A DNA stretch of 64,000 bases from Marchantia polymorpha subsp. ruderalis (lineage: Eukaryota; Streptophyta; Marchantiopsida; Marchantiales; Marchantiaceae). Under the pieces are notes generated by a model. That model made no database searches. It saw only the letters and a list, made by a program, of their open reading frames with translations, and had not been told where the DNA came from. Location of the stretch: assembly GCA_037833965.1 (NCBI GenBank), contig AP031356.1, positions 22,900,501 to 22,964,500 of the forward strand, read 5' to 3'. Every line of letters begins with the position of its first letter. Positions within the stretch are counted from its first letter, which is position 1. Positions 27,717 to 38,258 of the stretch are shown in pieces. The position numbers were made by a program, and so were the translations under genes.

Positions 27717-30550
27717 CAGCCGGACTGGGCAGAAGCGAGATCAGTCACACAGAGGGGATTGTTGACCCGAGTGATTGCTGCGAACTGCAACTCAGTCCAG
27801 GTAAAGGCTTGAAGGTGTCAAGCCAGGTACAAGGAGAAGAGTTGAACAGGGTACAGGCGTTTCTTCGCCAGTATGAGGATGTCTTCGCATGGAAGATTGA
27901 AGACATGAAAGGCATACCTGCAAGGTATGGAGAGCACAGGATCGACTTGTTGGACGAGGCAGTTCCGGTTCGCCAACGCCAATACAGGCTCAACCCAAAA
28001 TATTCATTATTGGTGAAGGACAAAATCGATAAGTACCTGAGCGCAGGAATCATCTACCCGGTACTCAGTAGCGAGTGGGTGTCGCCTATCGTGATCGTGC
28101 CCAAGAAACTGACGGGTAAGATCCGGGTATGCCAGGACTTCCGAAAGCTGAACGCAGCAACGAGGAAGGACCATCACCCTCTTCCTTTCACGGACTCTAT
28201 TTTGGACCATGTAGCAGGGCATGAATGCTACAGTTTCCTAGACGGATTCTCCGGCTACAACCAGGTGTCCATCAGGGAACAGGACAAGGACAAAACAACC
28301 TTCACGACCGACTGGGGAACCTATGCTTATCACAAAATGCCGTTCGGTCTGTGCAACGCGCCAGCGACGTTCCAGCGGATGATGACAAACATCTTCCAAG
28401 AGCACCTGAGGAAGTTCCTAGAAATTTTCATCGACGACTTTTGTGTCTTCGGTAAGAGGTCGGAGCACCTTAATCATCTTCGGCAAACGTTCGACAGATG
28501 TAGGGAGAGCAGCTTGTCCTTACACCCTGAGAAATGTTTTTTTTTCATGACCAGCGGAATCCTGCTGGGGCACCGAGTTTCGTCCGATGGCATTGCAGTG
28601 GATGTAGAGAAGGTGAAGATTATTCTCGAACTTCAGCCGCCAACGAATCTGCGTGAGTTGAGTGCCTTCCTTGGCCATGTGGGTTATTACCGACGGTTCA
28701 TAAATATGTACGCCATCTTGGCAGCCGATCTGACGAAGCTGCTTAAGAAGGAGGAACCCTATGTGTGGGGCAAAGAGCAACAACTGGCCTTTGAAACGCT
28801 CAAAGCCAAACTGACGACTGCTCCGGTTCTGAGAAGTCCGGATTGGAACAGACCTTTCCATGTCTATGTAGACACGTCGGCATTTGCAATCGGAGTGGTT
28901 CTCAGTCAGAAGGACGACAACAAGAAAGACTACCCGATTTACTTCGCGAGTCGTCAGTTGTCAGCAGCAGAGAAGAAGTACACGACAACTGAGAGGGAGG
29001 CGTTGGGAATGGTGTACTCCTGTAAGAAGTTCCGACATTATTTGATCTGCTATGAGTTCGTGTTTCATGTAGATCATTACGCCTTACAGCACCTGGTGAA
29101 GAAGGCGGATCTGTCCGGACGAATTGCCAGGTGGGTACTACTGCTGCAGGAATTCACCTACACTGTACAGACACGGAAAGGCGTTCACCATGAGAACGCG
29201 GACTACCTCTCCCGACTATGGACCGAACCCATAGAGGAGGAAGTAGTGGATGATTTTCCCGACGAACAACTTTTTCAGTTGTCCGCCAGCCATGAGTCCA
29301 GGTACGCGGACTTATACAGGTTTCTGCTCACACTCCAATGTCCGGAAGGATTGGATGCGGAGCAGCGCACAGTCTTCGTTCATAAAGCGGGACCTTACCA
29401 GCTTCAACAGGGGGTCTTGTTCAAGAAAATGGCAGACGAGAGGCTGTGCAGATGTCTAGAGGAGTCTGAAGTCCCGCGAGTTGTCAAAGCCATGCACACA
29501 GAAGACGCTGGTGGTCACTACGCCACCAGAAATACAGTGACCAAAATTGTGAATGCAGGATACTGGTGGCCGACGATGTTCAAAGATGTACACGACTACG
29601 TTCGCAAATGCGACAGCTGCCAGAGGACGGGAAGGCCGACTCCGACCACGAGATGGCCTCTTACACCAATCATGCCATTGGCACCATTTGAAAAATGGGG
29701 GATCGACTTCGTGGGACCAATACAACCTGTCACTAAAGGCACGCGCAGGCGCTACATATTGGTAGCAACAGACTATGCGACCAAGATGGTGGAGGCAGAG
29801 GCCACAAGGCACGACGACGCAGCCGCAGTAGCACGGTTCCTATTCGAATCAATCATCACACGCTACGGGTGCCCCCTAGAAATAGTCAGTGACAGGGGGA
29901 CGCACTTTCTGAATCAGGTGATAGAGAGTTTGACGCGGCACTTCCAGATTAAGCATCGGAAGACTACTCCATACAACCCCAAGGCAAATGGTCTGACAGA
30001 GAAGTCCAATGGATTACTCTGTAAGATACTCCTCAAGGTGACTGTAAACCATGCTCATGACTGGGACACCAAGCTACCGGCCGCCTTATGGGCATATAGA
30101 ACGGCAGAAAAAGTCACCACCAGGCAAACACCTTACTTCCTAGTTTATGGGCAGCATCCGATCTTACCCATCGAATTCGAGATACCTACCAAGAGGACCT
30201 TAGATCAGAGAAGGCTGGACGCGGAAGAAAGTCAGGCATATCGACTGCAAGAGGTAATGGCACTGGAGGAAAGACGTCAAGAGGCCGAAGATCGGACAAA
30301 GCAATTACAACTCAGGCGGAAGGAGAAGTACGATCGAAGGCTCAAACCAGTACTGCTGGAGAAGGGCGACTTGGCTCTGCTATACGATAGCAGACATGCT
30401 AGATTTCCAGGCAAGCTCCACTTGAGGTGGATGGGACCTTACAAGGTGATAGAAGTTTTCCCAAATGGATCCATCCAACTCGCAGAACTGACGGGAGAAT
30501 GGTTAGGCACCCGCGTGAACGGATGGCGTCTGAAGAAATACCACGTGTAA
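27710..30550 (+). CDS. pol: Pol: reverse transcriptase, RNase H, integrase
   Basis: The frame is open from just after the TAG; the first ATG is not obvious and translation probably depends on gag-pro. Numbering from 27,809: RT at about residues 60-300, with VCQDFRKLN, MPFGLCNAPATFQ and catalytic FIDDF (instead of the commoner YVDD); RNase H at about 345-460, with VYVDTSA, EREALG, VDHYAL and ENADYLSRL; integrase HHCC zinc finger at about 565-610 (H..H..CDSCQ); integrase core with WGIDFVGP, SDRGTHF and NPKANGLTEK (DDE); and a GPY module near the end (LRWMGPYKV) finishing RLKKYHV. No chromodomain follows. All catalytic residues I can check are present, so pol itself looks undamaged. It copies genomic RNA in the particle and inserts the cDNA. 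Confidence 0.93.
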   Translation, partial: QLAAGLGRSEISHTEGIVDPSDCCELQLSPGKGLKVSSQVQGEELNRVQAFLRQYEDVFAWKIEDMKGIPARYGEHRIDLLDEAVPVRQRQYRLNPKYSLLVKDKIDKYLSAGIIYPVLSSEWVSPIVIVPKKLTGKIRVCQDFRKLNAATRKDHHPLPFTDSILDHVAGHECYSFLDGFSGYNQVSIREQDKDKTTFTTDWGTYAYHKMPFGLCNAPATFQRMMTNIFQEHLRKFLEIFIDDFCVFGKRSEHLNHLRQTFDRCRESSLSLHPEKCFFFMTSGILLGHRVSSDGIAVDVEKVKIILELQPPTNLRELSAFLGHVGYYRRFINMYAILAADLTKLLKKEEPYVWGKEQQLAFETLKAKLTTAPVLRSPDWNRPFHVYVDTSAFAIGVVLSQKDDNKKDYPIYFASRQLSAAEKKYTTTEREALGMVYSCKKFRHYLICYEFVFHVDHYALQHLVKKADLSGRIARWVLLLQEFTYTVQTRKGVHHENADYLSRLWTEPIEEEVVDDFPDEQLFQLSASHESRYADLYRFLLTLQCPEGLDAEQRTVFVHKAGPYQLQQGVLFKKMADERLCRCLEESEVPRVVKAMHTEDAGGHYATRNTVTKIVNAGYWWPTMFKDVHDYVRKCDSCQRTGRPTPTTRWPLTPIMPLAPFEKWGIDFVGPIQPVTKGTRRRYILVATDYATKMVEAEATRHDDAAAVARFLFESIITRYGCPLEIVSDRGTHFLNQVIESLTRHFQIKHRKTTPYNPKANGLTEKSNGLLCKILLKVTVNHAHDWDTKLPAALWAYRTAEKVTTRQTPYFLVYGQHPILPIEFEIPTKRTLDQRRLDAEESQAYRLQEVMALEERRQEAEDRTKQLQLRRKEKYDRRLKPVLLEKGDLALLYDSRHARFPGKLHLRWMGPYKVIEVFPNGSIQLAELTGEWLGTRVNGWRLKKYHV

Positions 30551-30572
30551 ATATTCGCGTGGGCGCTCACAA

Positions 30573-30587
30573 TTGAGGAGGGGGGCA
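30573..30587 (+). other. Polypurine tract
   Basis: TTGAGGAGGGGGGCA directly precedes the TG of the 3' LTR; it is the plus-strand primer site. Confidence 0.85.
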
Positions 30588-33500
30588 TGTGGTAACACAC
30601 TTTTTGTTTTTTTTGCAGAATTTAAACAATTTTAGAAAACTAGTACCAAAGCAGTGTTTGTAGCTAGAGAAGGGTACGCTAAATAGAGTGGATTGATGAG
30701 ATCGTCACGAGGGCACAAAGAATCACGTAGTCGGATGTACCAACGCCAACGTCTTCGGCGCCTTCGGCAAAAGCTCCTTTTTGAGGTGTCTCTACTCACG
30801 CGCCTCTAGCGTATAAGGAAGCTACGCTTCCGGCGCAGACACCTCAGGAGGAGGTTTTGCTAAAGACGTCAGGAGAAGGGCCCGGACCTCTAAAGGCATC
30901 CGACCATGAGTGCGCCTTCGGCGAAGCGCCGCTAGCGCGGAAAGGGAAAACCTTCATAACAATCGGGATACACGGTAGATCCAGTTGGTTGAAGTTGCAT
31001 TAGAAAGAGCTCGGGACGCTCGTTCTAACGAGTCCAAGAGCGTCAGAGATGGATCAGGAATGGAGAAGTTATGAGCGTCGGAAAACTCGTAGCCGGACAT
31101 GCGCTGTTCGCGCTAGGGTTCACAGCCGGAAAGGATTCCCGTACGCCCTCGGCGATGCGCCTTCGGCGGAATCACGCGCTCACAGGAGGAAACCAACTCA
31201 GAGTCGGAAGCGCCCTTGGCGGCTGTTCATGGAAGGAAAGTGCCGGTCGGATGTACGCCTCCGACGTGGCGCTGACGGCCGGATGCGCTGGCATGAGTTG
31301 CGCTGACGGATATGCGCCGGCAGCAACGGACGAGGCATAAAGGACAAAATAGGCGGTACGACTGCGCGCCGGCGTAATTCGCTCCGGCTGGATGTGCGCC
31401 TCCAGCAAGGCGCCGACGGATAATGAACGCACCAGCGACGACACGCCTCCGGTGAAGGACGGGTTAGGAAAAGACAACAGGGCCGACGTATACCCTGCAG
31501 CGGACTCGAGTCCGGAAGGTGGCGGCGGCGGGAGAATTCAACGTTTAAGCATGCGAATGCGCGCAATGCGGAGACGTGAATTCGCGCATGCAAAGGGCGA
31601 ACCGTTAAGCCGTATAGCCGGCTGCGTACGTTGCAACCAGTAAGAACGTTGGACGTTCTTGAAATCGGAGAAGAAAAGACTGCGCTCCAGTCTCATTCTC
31701 TCATTCTTGACTTTGCGATTTCCAGTTCCAAGATTACGCGCAAGGGCGGAGCGACCTGCAGTGAGAGTAGAGAGTGCGGAGACGAGTTGCGCAAGGATCT
31801 TGGCGGACCTTGAAAGAATTGTGAGTAGCGATCTTGAACGAGCGCAGAGAGAGTGAGCAGTCAGTGCTTGAGTGGCCGACGCGCAGTGGCGATTGTGAGA
31901 GAGCAAGCGAAAGGGAGAACGTTTGTGTGTGTGCAGGCAACGCAATGTCGAAGGTTCCCCAGCTGCGAGTGTCTCCACTCAGGGTGCCGCAGATCGGTCT
32001 ACGCGCATTTCAAGATGTGCTGTTGAGGCTGAAGCTCGATTTTCTCCTATGGGGGTGGAATTGGACGTGTCCGGAGATGGTGCGCGAGTATCTGCAGGAG
32101 AGACACAAGCCTTCTCGCGGATTTCGCCCACACCCAGAGAGATGGGACATTTGCAATTGGGCGCAGGTGTTGGGCAGGTGTGCCGGCGAGGAAGGGGATC
32201 TCCTCTTCGAGGCCGATAGCGTGAAGGTGTCCCAGGAGGAAGAAGTCTCTTACAATGAGCTCTTCAAAGTGGCCAGACATCCCAAGAACGGTTTCCGGAC
32301 ACGGGATTACAAGGATCGATTGCGGAGAAATGTCGCGACGGCATTGCTGCAGATATTGCAGCCGACCAAGACCGCTTACATGCATGGTTGGCAGGTAGAG
32401 TTCGTGGAGCTAGTGCTGTCAGGAGCTCCGGTGCATTGGGCACGGCTCCTGTGGAAGGTGACGCGCCAACATGCGCAAGAAGAGAGGGGAGGAACCCTCA
32501 ATCATCTATCGCCTTACTTAATCGTGTTTTACCGGGCGATGGGATGTTTGACGAATGCTGAGAAAACTCGATTTCCGCAGCTGACCCGGACTTATCCAGG
32601 AAGATATTCGAGGGAGGCCGAAGTAGACACAGATCCGGACGAGGAACCTGCCAGTACGCCTCCGGCTCCGGCTCCAGCAAGAGCAGCAGAAGAACGTCGA
32701 AGTGAGCGCATTCCGCTAAAGCGGAAGTGGGATGAGAGACCTGAGGACAGGCAGCCGGAAGTGCCAGCTGCGCCGACTCGTGGTCGGCCCACCCCCGAGC
32801 CTCACAGTCGACCAAAACAGAGGGCACGCAAAATGCCAACTGTTACTGAGGAGACCAGGCGAACTCCGACCCGGCGGAATCTCACACAGGAAGAGATAAT
32901 CGCTCAGATTCTAGGCAAAACGGCAGATACCTCTGCACAGAAGGCACCACGGCCTTCGGGAGGAGATGGACGGACTGACAGCCGGCCGACTGCGAGTCGG
33001 ATGACAGAAGGTCGACAAGCGGAAGGAAGTGTGGTACCCCACTTTTGGCAATTTTGAGGAAATTAAAACATTTTTGGAAAACTGTACCCTGGCAGCATTG
33101 TAAATAGCCTTCGGTACATCAAAACAGAGTGAATCCGGAAGATCGCGGGGATTCTCGAGGGATCTTGTAGAATCTGGGATTTGGGGTGCCGCAGCACGCA
33201 CAGGCACCACCCTCCCTGCGAGCTCCGCAGTTAGGATCTCTACGGCGCAAGGCGCAAAACCCGCCTTCGGAGGTTGCGTCCGCGGCTGTAGGGAAACCCC
33301 CGTAATTAGGTCAACCCCCGGGCGCCTTGACCAAGTTAGGGTCCCGTTGGAAAGAGCTCGACGCGCTGATTCTAACGAGCCCAAGAACGCTTGGAACGGA
33401 CGAGGACTTAGGGAGTTATCGCTACTGGAAGAAACGAAGGCGGTCGCCTACGGCGGAAGGAGTTCGCCACCGGCGCGAATTCCGCCTACGCGGAAGGGGG

Positions 33501-34310
33501 ATTCAAGTTTTGTCCTATGCACGGACGAAGGCGTTCGCCTGTGCACAGGCGAAGTAGGGTTAGGGAAGGCGCGAAGTCCGCCTACGCACAGGCGTTCGCC
33601 TGTGCACAGGCACTTCGGCGTCGGCGGAAAATCCGCCTTGGGCCCTAGAAATGCGCCTTGTGAGGTAGAAAGTGTACGGCGCCTTCCGCGCCAGCGCAGC
33701 GCAGCGTACGTCGGAGGGGCCGCCAGAGTAATCCAATAGGTACGGACCGTGCGGACGGCACGGGTGGATGCGCTCTTGGACGGACGGAGTTGCGGCGGCG
33801 GAAGCGCCGACGGAGAGACAAGGAACAGACAGACTGGACGGAGACGGCTGACCCCGGTCAACGCCTTCCGCACCAGCGCAGCGCCGCGGACGGAATTCGC
33901 CTGCGCACAGGCGAACGCCTGTGCACAGGAGGATGTTCAAGTTCCGCACCGGCGGAGGATCCGCCGAGGCCCCTGCCTGCGCACAGGCAGGAGTTGAATT
34001 TTTGTCCGACATGCGGACACACGCGTCAAGGCAGAAGGAGATTGGCCGAGGGGCGGTACGAACAAGTGTACCGCGCAAGGCGGAAAACTCGCCTTCGGCG
34101 CTACGCCCCCATGTCCGGAGGGTGACACGCTCGCGGAGTTCAAATCCGCCAATTCGAGCGTGAGAGTTTAATCGACGACGGCGGAGCGTGAAGCCGCGCG
34201 TGAGAGCGAAGACCGTTCCAGCGTGAAGCCGCGCGTGAGAGCGAAGACCGTTCCAGCGTACAGCCGGCGCGGCCATCAAGTGAGACGTTCTTCACGACCA
34301 AGAGACGACC

Positions 34311-37300
34311 ATGACCTTCGACCGGGCGGCGGAGAGCGTCCCATTCTTGAATTCGCGATTCCAATCTCTTGTGCGCGCTGCGCGCATCCATCTGCTGGCT
34401 GCGGACCATTCCCGACGTCGTCACACAGGAGATTTCTTGTTGATTGAGGGAGAAGTGAGTGCGCGTGATTTGGAATTGAGCGCGATTAGAGTTTGCCGAG
34501 AGAGAAAGAAACGCGGACAGTGCGGAAGTAGAATGAGTGGGCGAGCGAACCCCAGGAACGCAATGACGAGACCGAGCAGATTGCGGATGGTGCCACTTCG
34601 CCTGCCGCAGAACGGGCTGCGCGCTTTCGAAGAGCGCTTAATAGCAAGAAAGCTCGATTTCTTGCTATGGGGATGGAATTACATCTGCGCGAATATGGTG
34701 CGCGAGTGGCTAGAGCCACAGGGACCACCCTCGCGCGGATTGCGTCCGCATGTTGATCGGTGGACAGTCCAAGATTGGGCGCAGGCGTTGGGAAGATGTG
34801 CTGGCATGCCAGGGCATCTCCTTTTCGACAGTGAGAGCATCAAGGTGACCAAGCAAGAAGAGGCGCAATTTGTGGAGCTGTTCAAGACCGGGAGGTCTAC
34901 CAAGAATGGGTACAGGACCCGTGATTACAAAGATCGATTTCGCCGGACTTTGTCCGCGGCGCTGATGCAATTACTGCAGCCGCACCGCGCCTGCTACATC
35001 ACATTGTGGCAGGTCTCTTTTGTGGAGTGCGTCATCGAGGGAACTCCAATTCACTGGGCGAGCATCCTGCACAGGGTGATGCGACAGCACGCGTTTGAGG
35101 AGAAGGGGGGAACTCTAAACCATCTTTCTCCTTTCCTCATCAATTTTTATCGACAGCGGAATTGTTTGACAGCGGCGGAGCTTGAACATTTTCCGCCATT
35201 GTCCATCGACCATCCCGGGAAGTATGTGCGGGAGAACGAGGTCGATACTGATGCAGAGGAGTCACCGACTTCTACCCCATCAAGACGGAGGGACGAAGGG
35301 CGACACACTCCTGCAGCGCGAGTGCCGCGGAAGCGGCGATGGAGGGAAGAGTCCGAAGAGGAGCAGCATCAAGAACTCTCTGCTCCCATTCGACCGCGGC
35401 CGCTGTGCGAGCCATACAGCCGGCCGAAGCAGAAGGCACGCAGACTGGTGTTGCCAGCTGACAGTGCAGACACGGCGACGATTGCGACGGAGATAGGAAG
35501 TGCGTCGCCAGAGAGGCGAGAGGAAGCGCGGACGACCGCAGGAGCGACGGGCCACGCTGCAACCTCGTCGGGAGAGAGGCCGCCTACGGGCCAAGGGCCT
35601 CCGGAGTTACCACGTGCGATGCGGACAGATGTTCCGTTTGCGCACAGGCGAACCTCCGCGGACGGACGAGCCTCCGCGGACCGGCGAACACAAGTGGACG
35701 TGGATCTACGCTTACGCGTGGGAAGGAGCAGTCCGCCTGTGCACAGGCGCTCGCCTGTGCACAGGTCGCCTGTGAACAGGACACCTCCACACGTGCCGCC
35801 TGTGCACAGGCAAGAATCACCCCCGTTCCAACGTAGGAAGGGGAAGGAGCCGGCGGAAGAACCGCCTACGAGACACCGGCCCTCGGGGCCAGACCCACCG
35901 GCGCACCACGCGCCGCAATTTGCGCCTTCGGCGCCAGGGCCTTCGAGCAGAGGAGATACGAGCAGAGAGCGTGCGGAGGCCGCACCATCGGCGGGAAGTC
36001 CGCCGATAGATGCGCCTTCGGCGGTAGGGCCTGTAGGCCAAGGAACATCGGGCGTGCGGCCCCCGGCCATGTCGCCTTCGGCGATAGACGTCCGCGGCGC
36101 TACGCCTGCGGCGGACAAGGCGCCGGCAAATGCGCCTGCGCACGGGGCGGGCACGGCCCCCACGGACCGATCAAGGGAGCAGCAGACGGAGGAGCGGAGT
36201 GACTGTCCGCGGGACGACATCTCGATGCGCGATGCGCAATCCAACCCCGCGCAGCCACCTTCCACTCAATCGCCTTCGGCGACGGACGACGGCGACAGAG
36301 AGAATGCGGGAGGCAATCAACCAGCGAGCGACGGGGATGCCGCTCGGATACATTCGCCTTCCGCCTTAGACATTTTGGCGACGAGCAGCGAGGCCGCAGC
36401 CGTGCCTTCGCAGGCAGCACACGTCGAGGACGTGCAGCCCCACTCGGGGCAGTCGCCGACGCAATCAATGGCGACTGAAATTCTCCACTCGGATGATGAC
36501 GACGGAGGCTCCACGGAAGAAATGTCAGGAGCAGAAGACACCGAGGAGGAGGAGGAGGAAATTGTTGGAGCGCCGGCGGCGGCGCTCTCTGAGCAGGTGA
36601 TTCCGTTGCTGCGGTACTTGGATCGCAAGGTCGATAAATACGCCGACCCACTCCAGCCGGGATCTTACATCGAGTTAGTGCGCAGGCGGACTCGCACTAA
36701 AGTCCACACCAGCAAGCTATTAGCTAGAGTGGACCAGGAGTTGAGGGACTTGAAGGAGAAGCATGAGTGCTTGTGGGGACAGTACAAGCTTAATCAGAAG
36801 TTCTACAAGCACTCCGAGAAGATGAAGGATGAGAAACTGGGCGAGCTCACCAAGGAGCAGGTGAAGGTCAAGGAAGCACTCAACTCTGAGCAGGCCCAGA
36901 ATCGGATTTTGTCAGAGGAGCTCGTGCGACAGACGCGGTTGTTGGAACAATGTCAGCTCGCACGGCAGGCGGATGAAGAGTTAATCCGCAGTTTGCAGTC
37001 AGAGTGCGGCGAATTGAGAGCGCAACGTGCCGAAGCCGAATCGCAATTAGTGACGATTGAAGAGGATCGCAGGAAGGAGGCGGATCGCACGAAGGTGGAG
37101 ACGGCGAGGCGAGTCGCCCACTGTCTCAAGGGCTACGCCCACTGGGAAGTGAAGGCGCAGGAGAAACTCACACTGCGTGAGTTTGAATTGCGCGCAGCCG
37201 GGTTGTTGTCAGGCGACAGTAGGAGTCGGCGGAAGGTAGCGAAGAAGCTCGAGGCCTTTCTGTCGAAGGCACAGGACACCATGTCCGCCCTCGAGGGGGA

Positions 37301-37448
37301 GGTGTCCGCGGCGTTGCAGCGGTTGGGACTGCGTAGTCGAGCGGAAGAGTGGCAGGGTAGGGAGTTAGTGCGCGGCAGTCGGCCGCGCAGGAGACGTAGT
37401 ACCGGTTCCGCGGAGTGTAGTGTAGCGTGGTTCCGTGCAGGCGTGTAG
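34311..37448 (+). CDS. Intact LTR (U3)-encoded protein of solo LTR B1
   Basis: It is 1,045 codons from the first ATG, or 971 from the ATG at 34,533, which aligns best with the start of the family-A protein. The architecture matches A: conserved N-terminal domain (LDFLLWGWNYICANMVREWL, RTRDYKDRFRRT, GGTLNHLSPFLINFYRQ); a longer Pro/Arg/His-rich variable region containing RSPVHRSPV repeats encoded by the CCTGTGCACAGG palindrome; an acidic patch; EQVIPLLRYLDRK; a coiled coil (about 110 residues); CLKGYAHWEVKAQEKLTLREFELRAA; and a basic RRRRSTGSAEC tail. No stops or frameshifts. Survival of a full ORF in a solo LTR means the gene can persist without gag-pol. Cellular role unknown; coiled coil and basic tail suggest self-association and nucleic-acid or chromatin contact (inference). 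Confidence 0.8.
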   Translation: MTFDRAAESVPFLNSRFQSLVRAARIHLLAADHSRRRHTGDFLLIEGEVSARDLELSAIRVCRERKKRGQCGSRMSGRANPRNAMTRPSRLRMVPLRLPQNGLRAFEERLIARKLDFLLWGWNYICANMVREWLEPQGPPSRGLRPHVDRWTVQDWAQALGRCAGMPGHLLFDSESIKVTKQEEAQFVELFKTGRSTKNGYRTRDYKDRFRRTLSAALMQLLQPHRACYITLWQVSFVECVIEGTPIHWASILHRVMRQHAFEEKGGTLNHLSPFLINFYRQRNCLTAAELEHFPPLSIDHPGKYVRENEVDTDAEESPTSTPSRRRDEGRHTPAARVPRKRRWREESEEEQHQELSAPIRPRPLCEPYSRPKQKARRLVLPADSADTATIATEIGSASPERREEARTTAGATGHAATSSGERPPTGQGPPELPRAMRTDVPFAHRRTSADGRASADRRTQVDVDLRLRVGRSSPPVHRRSPVHRSPVNRTPPHVPPVHRQESPPFQRRKGKEPAEEPPTRHRPSGPDPPAHHAPQFAPSAPGPSSRGDTSRERAEAAPSAGSPPIDAPSAVGPVGQGTSGVRPPAMSPSAIDVRGATPAADKAPANAPAHGAGTAPTDRSREQQTEERSDCPRDDISMRDAQSNPAQPPSTQSPSATDDGDRENAGGNQPASDGDAARIHSPSALDILATSSEAAAVPSQAAHVEDVQPHSGQSPTQSMATEILHSDDDDGGSTEEMSGAEDTEEEEEEIVGAPAAALSEQVIPLLRYLDRKVDKYADPLQPGSYIELVRRRTRTKVHTSKLLARVDQELRDLKEKHECLWGQYKLNQKFYKHSEKMKDEKLGELTKEQVKVKEALNSEQAQNRILSEELVRQTRLLEQCQLARQADEELIRSLQSECGELRAQRAEAESQLVTIEEDRRKEADRTKVETARRVAHCLKGYAHWEVKAQEKLTLREFELRAAGLLSGDSRSRRKVAKKLEAFLSKAQDTMSALEGEVSAALQRLGLRSRAEEWQGRELVRGSRPRRRRSTGSAECSVAWFRAGV

Positions 37449-37484
37449 CGTAGTGCAGTGTAGTGCTAGGTAGGACTTAGAAGG

Positions 37485-37513
37485 TATAAAATAGTTCCAG
37501 GCGTTTTGCCTGG
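37485..37513 (+). promoter_or_regulatory. TATA box and conserved hairpin, solo LTR B1
   Basis: TATAAAA at 37,485-37,491 is followed by CCAGGC-GTTTT-GCCTGG at 37,497-37,513, with the same spacing as in element A. Confidence 0.75.
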
Positions 37514-38235
37514 GGTTCTTTCCCATCAGAAGTGCAGATCAGGAACCCATTTCCTTTGCGTGTTTGTGTCCTTGAGTTCTGTCACCACGCACGAGGAGTT
37601 ACAACTTAGCGTTCCGCATTTTGTAGCTGAAGGCCTTCGGCCGAATGTTCAGAGCTAGTACATTGGTTAGAGACTTGAGTAGTTCGGATCTGCACCTGCG
37701 GGTGACTGCCGATGCTCAGAGCCAGTGACTAGTTAGATACTTGAACAGTTTCGCCCCTACACCTTCGAGTGTTTCTTTCTGATTGTACTCCTTGGGATTT
37801 TTCCCCTGAATGCCAAAGTGAAGTTTTGCTACTTCGTGTAAGCCTTGGTTGTAAATTCAGGTTACGCTGCAGCAGGTGCCTTGAGGGTAACCCCTGTAGT
37901 ACTTCTGGGAATGACAAGTGCCTGAGAATTCAAACTCTTCAATAGACTGTTGTTGTGTTACTGGAATGTTTTACAGTGAGTCCTTCAGTGCGAACCTGTG
38001 TTCTCTGCGCGTTTTGTGAGTTGAGAGTGTTGTTCACCGCGTAGGAGTGACTTCGATCCGAAGTAGGCAGTCCAAACCGGGTTTCCTACACTAGCAGCAA
38101 GCTAGTGGAAGTGTTGTAAAAGCCGGAGTTGGAAGTCACTGCCCGCAGCTTTGCCGAGTGTGCTCGCGAGAGACTTCCCCCCTGAAATCTTGAAGTAGAG
38201 GTCCTAACGGATCTCTGGGTTGTGTTTCTGTAGTT

Positions 38236-38258
38236 TCAGGTGTGTGTGTGTGTGTGTT
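38236..38258. repeat. TG microsatellite in U5 of B1
   Basis: A (TG)n run sits at the same position as in element A and B2; lengths differ between copies. Confidence 0.7.

Noticed and set aside
30400..30550. Chromodomain at the integrase C-terminus
   Set aside because: The ORF ends shortly after the GPY module with no aromatic-cage residues.
35369..36265. Long minus-strand frame (298 codons) opposite the variable region of the B1 ORF
   Set aside because: Low-complexity antisense of the Pro/Arg-rich region; open because of base composition.
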